Shown here: piece after piece, positions 31,572-36,347 of the stretch
Position numbering within the stretch: the stretch's first letter is position 1
Layout of the letters: each line of letters starts with the position of its first letter
Assembly: GCA_964519955.1 (NCBI GenBank)
Contig: CAZFLM010000067.1
Location: 1-36,347 of the forward strand
Length of the DNA stretch: 36,347 nt
Source: CAZFLM01 sp964519955
GTDB lineage: Bacteria > Armatimonadota > Chthonomonadetes > Chthonomonadales > CAJBBX01
Reading direction: 5' to 3'
Translations under genes and position numbers: made by a program
The notes under the pieces: generated by a model
Databases searched by the model: none
What the model was told of the DNA's origin: nothing
Seen by the model: the letters and a program-made list of their open reading frames with translations, nothing else

Positions 31572-33292
31572 TGCGGATCGGTGCTCGGTTGTGGGCTGGC
31601 TCCCATGGGCGGCTGTGGCCCGCGATGGCGGCGCTGGCGCTGCTGTTGGCACTTCGTCCCGCGGCCGCGCAGAGCGTCGCGTACTGCAACGTCACGTCGG
31701 TGGACGCGAAGCAGCTCAGCAACGGCGTCCAGGTGACGATCCAGGCCGACGGCGTGCTGGACTGGACGGCCGAGAACGACGACTGGAGCGCCATCTACGG
31801 CGGCTCGCGGCGCGAGGTCTCGCTGCGGATGACCAACGCCAAGTCGAAGGTCAACCGCACGTTCATCGACGTCAGCAAGTTCCCGGTGAGCTACATCCAG
31901 CTCAAGACGCCGCAGGACGCGAAGGAAGGCGTCGGGCTGACCATCACCGTCGCGATGTATGAGGCGTGCACGCTGCGGGTCCAGCGGAGCACCGACCAGC
32001 AGAGCCTGATCGTCACGGTGAACAGCGAGCGCACCATCGTCTCGCGCGCGGCATCCGGCACGAACGGCGGCTCCGGGCAGTCCTCGGCGACGATGCAAGT
32101 GACGCGCGAGGGGAAGAACGTGTCGGTGCTGGCGGTGAAGGCGAAGCTCCTGCCGCTGCTGGCCGAGGTCGCCCGGATCAGCGAGACCGACATCGCCGTC
32201 GACGACTCTGTGAAGGACCGCGAGGTGTCGATGCGGCTCGACAACCTGCCGGTCGACGAGGTGCTGCACGCCGTGTCGAGCGCGTACGGGCTGGCCATCT
32301 CGCACAACGGCGGCGTCTACATGATCTGCGACGGGGTGCCTGCCGACCTGGCGACGTACCACCTCTCGGGCACCGAGTCGTTCCGCATGAAGTACATCAA
32401 GGCGCAGACGGCCTCCGGGCTCCTGCCCACGTTCCTCTACAGCTACCTGCACGTGAACGAGGCGCAGAACGCGGTCGTCGTCACGGCGCCCGAGCAGATG
32501 CTGGACAAGATCCGCACGGACTTCGGCAAGATCGACCTGGCGCCCCCGCAGATCATGATCGAGGCGCTGGCCGTCGAGACGTCGTCCGCCTCCGACCTGA
32601 ACGCGGCGCTGGGCGTGACCTACACGAGCGACCGCACCAACGCGACGCTGGACTCCTCGGCGGGCGACATCACGTACAACACCATCGGCACGCTGCCGAA
32701 CGACTTCAACGCGAAGCTGCAGGCGCTGGTGGCCAACGGCAAGGCGCAGGTGCGCGCCACCCCGCGGATGGCGGCGGTGAACGGCCTCGATGCGGACATC
32801 TTCATCGGCGAGACCAAGTTCATCAAAGTCGAGGTGATGTCGTACGGCGGCAAGCAGGAGCGCATCCAGGGCGTCGACGTCGGCGTGAAGCTGGCGGTGC
32901 GCCCCTGGACGGGCGGGAACGGGGAGATCACGGTCACGCTCAAGCCCGAGGTGAGCAACATCAGCGAGCTGGACCGTGAGAGCGGGATGCCCGTGCTCTC
33001 CACCCGCCGCGCCGAGACCACGGTTCGCGTGAAGGACGGCGAGACCATCGTCATCGGCGGCCTCACGCAGCGCCAGGACTATCGCACGCGCACGAAGGTG
33101 CCGATCCTGGGCGACATCCCGTTCCTCGGCTGGGCGTTCCAGAGCACCAAGACGAGCAGCACCAACACGGAACTGGTCGTCTTCATCACCCCGCACATCC
33201 TGGACGACCGCGGCCGCATGAAGGACACGGCGAAGGAAGACGACATCCGCCGCCGCCTGCTGCAGGAGGGCCAGCCGGCCGCCGGGAAGTAG
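31568..33292 (+). CDS. Secretin-family protein, third of three, with AMIN-like N-domain
   Basis: A 574-residue exported protein: signal peptide (about 1-35), AMIN-like domain (36-155, VAYCNVTSV...LSNGVQVTIQADG), Gly/Ser linker, STN-like domain (185-256), NolW-like domain (272-325) and secretin barrel (327-546). The C-terminal motif VKDGETIVIGGLTQRQ, KVPILGDIPFLGWAFQS and LVVFITPHIL is strong. Its N-terminal domain clearly matches that of the second gene. ATG 31568 overlaps the previous stop in ATGATG and has a GA-rich ribosome site. Together the three would make a mixed or layered secretin. Confidence 0.93.
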   Translation: MMRIGARLWAGSHGRLWPAMAALALLLALRPAAAQSVAYCNVTSVDAKQLSNGVQVTIQADGVLDWTAENDDWSAIYGGSRREVSLRMTNAKSKVNRTFIDVSKFPVSYIQLKTPQDAKEGVGLTITVAMYEACTLRVQRSTDQQSLIVTVNSERTIVSRAASGTNGGSGQSSATMQVTREGKNVSVLAVKAKLLPLLAEVARISETDIAVDDSVKDREVSMRLDNLPVDEVLHAVSSAYGLAISHNGGVYMICDGVPADLATYHLSGTESFRMKYIKAQTASGLLPTFLYSYLHVNEAQNAVVVTAPEQMLDKIRTDFGKIDLAPPQIMIEALAVETSSASDLNAALGVTYTSDRTNATLDSSAGDITYNTIGTLPNDFNAKLQALVANGKAQVRATPRMAAVNGLDADIFIGETKFIKVEVMSYGGKQERIQGVDVGVKLAVRPWTGGNGEITVTLKPEVSNISELDRESGMPVLSTRRAETTVRVKDGETIVIGGLTQRQDYRTRTKVPILGDIPFLGWAFQSTKTSSTNTELVVFITPHILDDRGRMKDTAKEDDIRRRLLQEGQPAAGK

Positions 33293-33323
33293 GGCGGTGA
33301 TCGTCGGGGCGGGCCGTGGCGCC

Positions 33324-33790
33324 GGGGCAGGGCACAGCATTCGCGCGATACGTTGCCGCGTTGTACGGCCCTGCGCGCGACTGCTCTGCTCCTACGCGTG
33401 GGTGCCGTGCGGTGGGGTGGGGTGGATTGCGGCGGCGGACGGCGTCGGGGTTAAGCAATCGCGTTGCTAGCCTCTGGGTTTGCACGATCGACCTCGCGAT
33501 TGCTTAACCCTTCCCCTCGCCATGTGTGCGCCGCCGGGGCAGGGGACACGGCCAATCGGTGGGTTGATCGCGCCGCCAAGGCAGGGCACAGCATTCGCGC
33601 GATACGTTGTCGCATTGTACGGCCCTGCACGCGAATGCTCTGCCCCTACGGGTGGGGGCGATGCGGCGGGTTGCGGCGCGGCGGCCGACGGCGTCGGGGT
33701 TGATCGCGCCGCCAAGGCAGGGCACAGCATTCGCGCGATACGTTGTCGCATTGTACGGCCCTGCACGCGAATGCTCTGCCCCTCCGGGTG
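33324..33790. repeat. Three copies of a long palindromic repeat
   Basis: GGGCACAGCATTCGCG pairs with CGCGAATGCTCTGCCC at 15 of 16 positions. The arms lie at 33584-33599/33630-33645 and 33720-33735/33766-33781, with a related copy at 33330-33345/33376-33391 that has changes in the right arm. Copies 2 and 3 are 136 bp apart; copies 1 and 2 are 254 bp apart because 113 bp (33451-33563) is inserted. No gene is called in 33293-33882. Confidence 0.9.
33448..33510. repeat. Perfect 16-bp inverted repeat nested in the array
   Basis: GGGTTAAGCAATCGCG at 33448-33463 and its exact reverse complement at 33495-33510 enclose 31 bases. It forms the left part of the insertion in the palindrome array. AT-richer than its surroundings and unlike the other repeats, it may be a small mobile element or a binding site. 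Confidence 0.85.
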
Positions 33791-33882
33791 GGGGGGCACG
33801 CGCGCGCCGCGGAGGAATGGCGGCGGCCGTCACCGAACCCTGCACCATCGTCGCCCTAGCCCACTGGAAGGAACCCACCACC

Positions 33883-36126
33883 ATGCTTGCGTTCGCCCTG
33901 TGCCTGAGCGCGTTGTCGATTGCGCCCAAGGCCGCGCCTGCCGCCCAGAGCCTCGTCGTCGCGGAGCGCGGCGCGAGCCGGTATGTCATCGTGCTGCCCA
34001 CGAAGGCTGTCCCATCGGAGCAGAAGGCCGCGAGCGAGCTGCAGACCTACCTGAAGCAGTCGACCGGCGCCGCCCTGCCGATCGTGGACGAGAAGGCTGG
34101 GCGGCGTGCGAAGGCGCGGTTCTGGCTGGGGCAGTCGGATGCGGTGCGCAAGCTCGTGCCGGGGGTGAAGTGGGACGCGCTGGGCGCCGACGGCATCGTG
34201 CTGAAGACCGTGGGGCGCGACCTGGTGCTGACCGGCGGGCGGCCGCGCGGCGTGCTGTACGCGGTGTACGAGCTGCTGGAGAAGGCCGTCGGCGTGCGGT
34301 GGTGGGACGAGGCGGCGACCCTCGTGCCGAAGCACGCCCGGCTGACCGTTGCCCCGCTCGACACGACGTATGTGCCGAAGATCGTGTGCCGGGAGCCGCA
34401 CTACTATCTGCCGAACAACGACGGCGTGTGGGCGGCCCACAACCGCGCCAACGGGCACTTCCATCGGGTGCCGCCCGAGTTCGGCGGGCACATGAGCATC
34501 ATCGGATGGTGCCACACGTTCTACCAGCTCATCCCGCCGGAGAAGTACCTCGCCGCGCATCCCGAGTGGTTCAGCCTGATCGACGGCAAGCGCACGTCGG
34601 CCAACGCGCAGCTCTGTCTGACGAACGAGGAGGTGCGCAAGGAGCTGACCAGGAACGCGCTCGAGTGGATCCGCAAGGACCCGACTGCCGGGTTCATCTC
34701 GATCGCCCAGAACGACTGCGCCGGCCCGTGCCAGTGCCCCCAGTGCCGCGCGATCGTGGCGGAGGACGGATCGGAGTCCGGTCCCGTTGTCCGGTTCGTG
34801 AACGCGGTCGCCGAGGACATCGAGAAGGAGTTCCCCGACTTCCGCGTGGAGACGCTGGCGTACTGGTACACCCGTAAGGCGCCGAAGGTCAGCCGCCCGC
34901 GACGCAACGTGACGATCCGCCTCTGCAGCATCGAGTGCGACTACGGGCTGCCGCTCACCGCGCCGCGCAACAAGTCGTTCATGGACGACCTGGAGGCGTG
35001 GTCGGCCATCGCGCCGCAGCTCTTCATCTGGTCGTACATCGCGAGCTTCGGCGACTACTACTACCCGAACCCCACGCTGCCGGTTCTGGCGCCGAACATC
35101 CGCGCGTTCGCGTCGCACCACGCGGTCGGCGTGTTCATGCAGGGCGACTCGTACAACGCCGCCTCCTGCTTCGCCCGGCTGCGCGCGTGGGTGATCGCGA
35201 AGCTGCTCTGGAACCCGGATTTCGACCAACGCGCGCTCGTCGACGAGTACCTGAACGGCTACTACGGCGCGGCGGGCCCGGTCCTGAAGCGCTACCTGCA
35301 CCTCATCGACGCGGCCTACGCCCGGCGCGCGGCGGGCGACTGGATGACCCCGGCCGACGTGCTCGCCGGTTACGCCATCCTCGCCCAGGCGGAGAAGGCC
35401 GTCGCCGGCGATGCGGCTCTGTTGGCCCGCGTGAGGCGGGAGCGGCTGCCGCTGGACTATCTCTGGGCCACGCGGCATCGCCAGTTGGTGAAGGCGGCGA
35501 AGGCGGCAGGCGGCGAGCTGCCGGGGCCGGAGAAGATCGGCGACGCGGTTGCGCTGCTGGGCGACGACACGGTGGCGTCGAAGTCGCTTTACCGCGCGGA
35601 GGGACAGCCGGCCGCGTCGTGGCTGGAGGGGCTGCTGCAGCAGTACCAGGCCGCACCCGCCGGTCCGCCTGCCTCGCTCGGAAACCTGCCGGCGGGGAGC
35701 TACGAGGACCTGCAGGAGCCGGACTTCCGCCTGTTCGGGGTGGGTGACTGGGTGACGATCGTGGACGACGCGGCGGCCTCGAACGGCAAGGCGGCGCGCA
35801 TGACGACGCACCACACGCAGTGGGCGGTGCAGACGCAGCTCGACACGATCGACCCCGGGCGCTACCGGGTGTACGCGGCGGTGCGCGCGGCGGCGACGGA
35901 TGCGCAGGCCAAGGCGGTGACCGTTGGCGTCTATGATACGGCGAAGAGCGCCGGCGTGCTGTCGCGCGACGTGCCGGCCGCCGAGATCGCGGGCGCGGAG
36001 TACAAGCTGCTCGACCTGGGCGTCGTCGAGGCGACCCCCTCGTGCTACGTGTGGTTCGCGCCGAACGCCAATCCGCAGCAGGTGCAGGGAGTCTGGGTGG
36101 ATCGTGTGTTCCTTGTGAAGCAATAG
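33883..36126 (+). CDS. Secreted DUF4838-domain protein, glycoside-hydrolase-like
   Basis: A 747-residue protein. A short signal peptide (about 1-20, LCLSALSIAPKAAPA) is followed by a beta-rich N-terminal domain like those before alpha-glucuronidases (VIVLPTKAVPSEQKAASELQ; YAVYELLEKAVGVRWW). The DUF4838 core has FISIAQNDCAGPCQCPQCRA with four Cys, YWYTRKAPK and FIWSYIASFGDYYYPNP. The last 100 residues form a beta-sandwich-like, possibly carbohydrate-binding domain. The family is linked to polysaccharide breakdown; its reaction is unproven. ATG 33883 has GGAAGGA about ten bases upstream; the frame upstream to 33607 is repeat-derived. Confidence 0.87.
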   Translation: MLAFALCLSALSIAPKAAPAAQSLVVAERGASRYVIVLPTKAVPSEQKAASELQTYLKQSTGAALPIVDEKAGRRAKARFWLGQSDAVRKLVPGVKWDALGADGIVLKTVGRDLVLTGGRPRGVLYAVYELLEKAVGVRWWDEAATLVPKHARLTVAPLDTTYVPKIVCREPHYYLPNNDGVWAAHNRANGHFHRVPPEFGGHMSIIGWCHTFYQLIPPEKYLAAHPEWFSLIDGKRTSANAQLCLTNEEVRKELTRNALEWIRKDPTAGFISIAQNDCAGPCQCPQCRAIVAEDGSESGPVVRFVNAVAEDIEKEFPDFRVETLAYWYTRKAPKVSRPRRNVTIRLCSIECDYGLPLTAPRNKSFMDDLEAWSAIAPQLFIWSYIASFGDYYYPNPTLPVLAPNIRAFASHHAVGVFMQGDSYNAASCFARLRAWVIAKLLWNPDFDQRALVDEYLNGYYGAAGPVLKRYLHLIDAAYARRAAGDWMTPADVLAGYAILAQAEKAVAGDAALLARVRRERLPLDYLWATRHRQLVKAAKAAGGELPGPEKIGDAVALLGDDTVASKSLYRAEGQPAASWLEGLLQQYQAAPAGPPASLGNLPAGSYEDLQEPDFRLFGVGDWVTIVDDAAASNGKAARMTTHHTQWAVQTQLDTIDPGRYRVYAAVRAAATDAQAKAVTVGVYDTAKSAGVLSRDVPAAEIAGAEYKLLDLGVVEATPSCYVWFAPNANPQQVQGVWVDRVFLVKQ

Positions 36127-36131
36127 AGCCC

Positions 36132-36160
36132 TTGACTTACGGCCCCGCGCGGGCCATAAT
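36132..36160 (+). promoter_or_regulatory. Promoter of tRNA-Gly
   Basis: TTGACT (36132-36137), a 17-bp spacer and CATAAT (36155-36160). The start would fall near 36167, about eight bases before the tRNA. Confidence 0.8.
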
Positions 36161-36174
36161 GGTTGGCAGAGCGG

Positions 36175-36248
36175 GCGGGAGTAGCTTAATGGTAAAGCTC
36201 CTGCCTTCCAAGCAGGTGACGCGAGTTCGATTCTCGTCTCCCGCTCCA
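36175..36248 (+). tRNA. tRNA-Gly (anticodon TCC)
   Basis: A 74-nt tRNA with encoded CCA. Acceptor GCGGGAG/CTCCCGC, anticodon stem CCTGC/GCAGG with loop CTTCCAA, so anticodon TCC decodes GGA. T arm GAGTTCGATTCTC is normal. Short variable loop, as expected of class I. Confidence 0.96.
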
Positions 36249-36257
36249 TAGCCGTGA

Positions 36258-36289
36258 CAACGCCCCGACCTCTCCAGGCCGGGGCGTTG
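36258..36289 (+). terminator. Hairpin after tRNA-Gly
   Basis: CAACGCCCCG (36258-36267) and CGGGGCGTTG (36280-36289) form a perfect 10-bp stem. The tail lacks a T run, so it is a likely but atypical terminator. Confidence 0.6.
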
Positions 36290-36347
36290 CTGCGTGTATG
36301 CCGGGCATGTTCGTGTTCTCGGAGGTGCAAGTCCTCTACGGTGCAGG

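Noticed and set aside
33607..33882. Upstream extension of the DUF4838 gene
   Set aside because: The added residues come from palindromic repeats; the signal peptide begins at ATG 33883.

Overview
This is a GC-rich (roughly 65-70% by eye) bacterial scaffold. It has three runs of exactly 100 N (17797-17896, 22212-22311, 26545-26644), so it is probably a draft or metagenome-assembled scaffold. Secretins, a MacB-type permease and Tat/Sec genes imply a diderm bacterium. TPR-glycosyltransferase fusions, a DUF4838 glycan protein, TolB-like propellers and dense palindromic intergenic repeats fit lineages such as Armatimonadota or Planctomycetota. No rRNA or marker gene is present to decide, so the taxonomy is inference.

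Layout. (1) 1-274: hairpin repeats. (2) 291-15546, minus strand: a nine-gene surface-glycan operon transcribed from about 15.6 kb down to 0.3 kb. In transcription order it holds a glycosyltransferase-like protein, a sugar N-formyltransferase, an NAD-dependent epimerase, a methyltransferase, a DegT-type aminotransferase, a cytidylyltransferase-kinase fusion (HldE-like, domains reversed), a TPR glycosyltransferase, a 1629-residue protein with three glycosyltransferase domains and one methyltransferase domain, and a second TPR glycosyltransferase. The middle genes overlap by ATGA or GTGA. (3) 15722-16170: repeats and a small MerR-type regulator. (4) 16422-17363: an aspartylglucosaminidase-type Ntn hydrolase, then a 1.1-kb array of 133/134-bp palindromic repeats. 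(5) 18622-19809 minus: an MFS transporter with a possibly leaderless start. It is divergent from a sugar ABC lipoprotein and permease (19945-22142) that lack an adjacent ATPase. (6) 22506-23786: a membrane-anchored TolB-like propeller, a bidirectional terminator, tRNA-Leu(CAG) on the minus strand, and a PfkB sugar kinase on the plus strand. The tRNA and kinase promoters lie almost on top of each other. (7) 25061-26209: two TatA paralogues and SecG, a terminator, then another repeat array. (8) 26847-28043 minus: a MacB/FtsX-type permease. (9) 28393-33292 plus: three tandem, translationally coupled secretin-family genes with no other secretion-system gene beside them. (10) 33324-33790: palindromic repeats with a nested element. 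(11) 33883-36126: a secreted DUF4838 protein. (12) 36175-36248: tRNA-Gly(TCC) with a good promoter, a hairpin, and a right edge that faintly resembles the start of a group II intron.

Functionally, the left half builds and assembles an unusual modified-sugar glycan, probably a formylated and/or heptose-like sugar. The centre takes up and phosphorylates sugars and exports folded proteins. The right half holds an orphan three-secretin operon, the best candidate for an undescribed envelope system. A second candidate is a family of interspersed hairpins whose stems vary while a GGA-containing six-base loop is kept.
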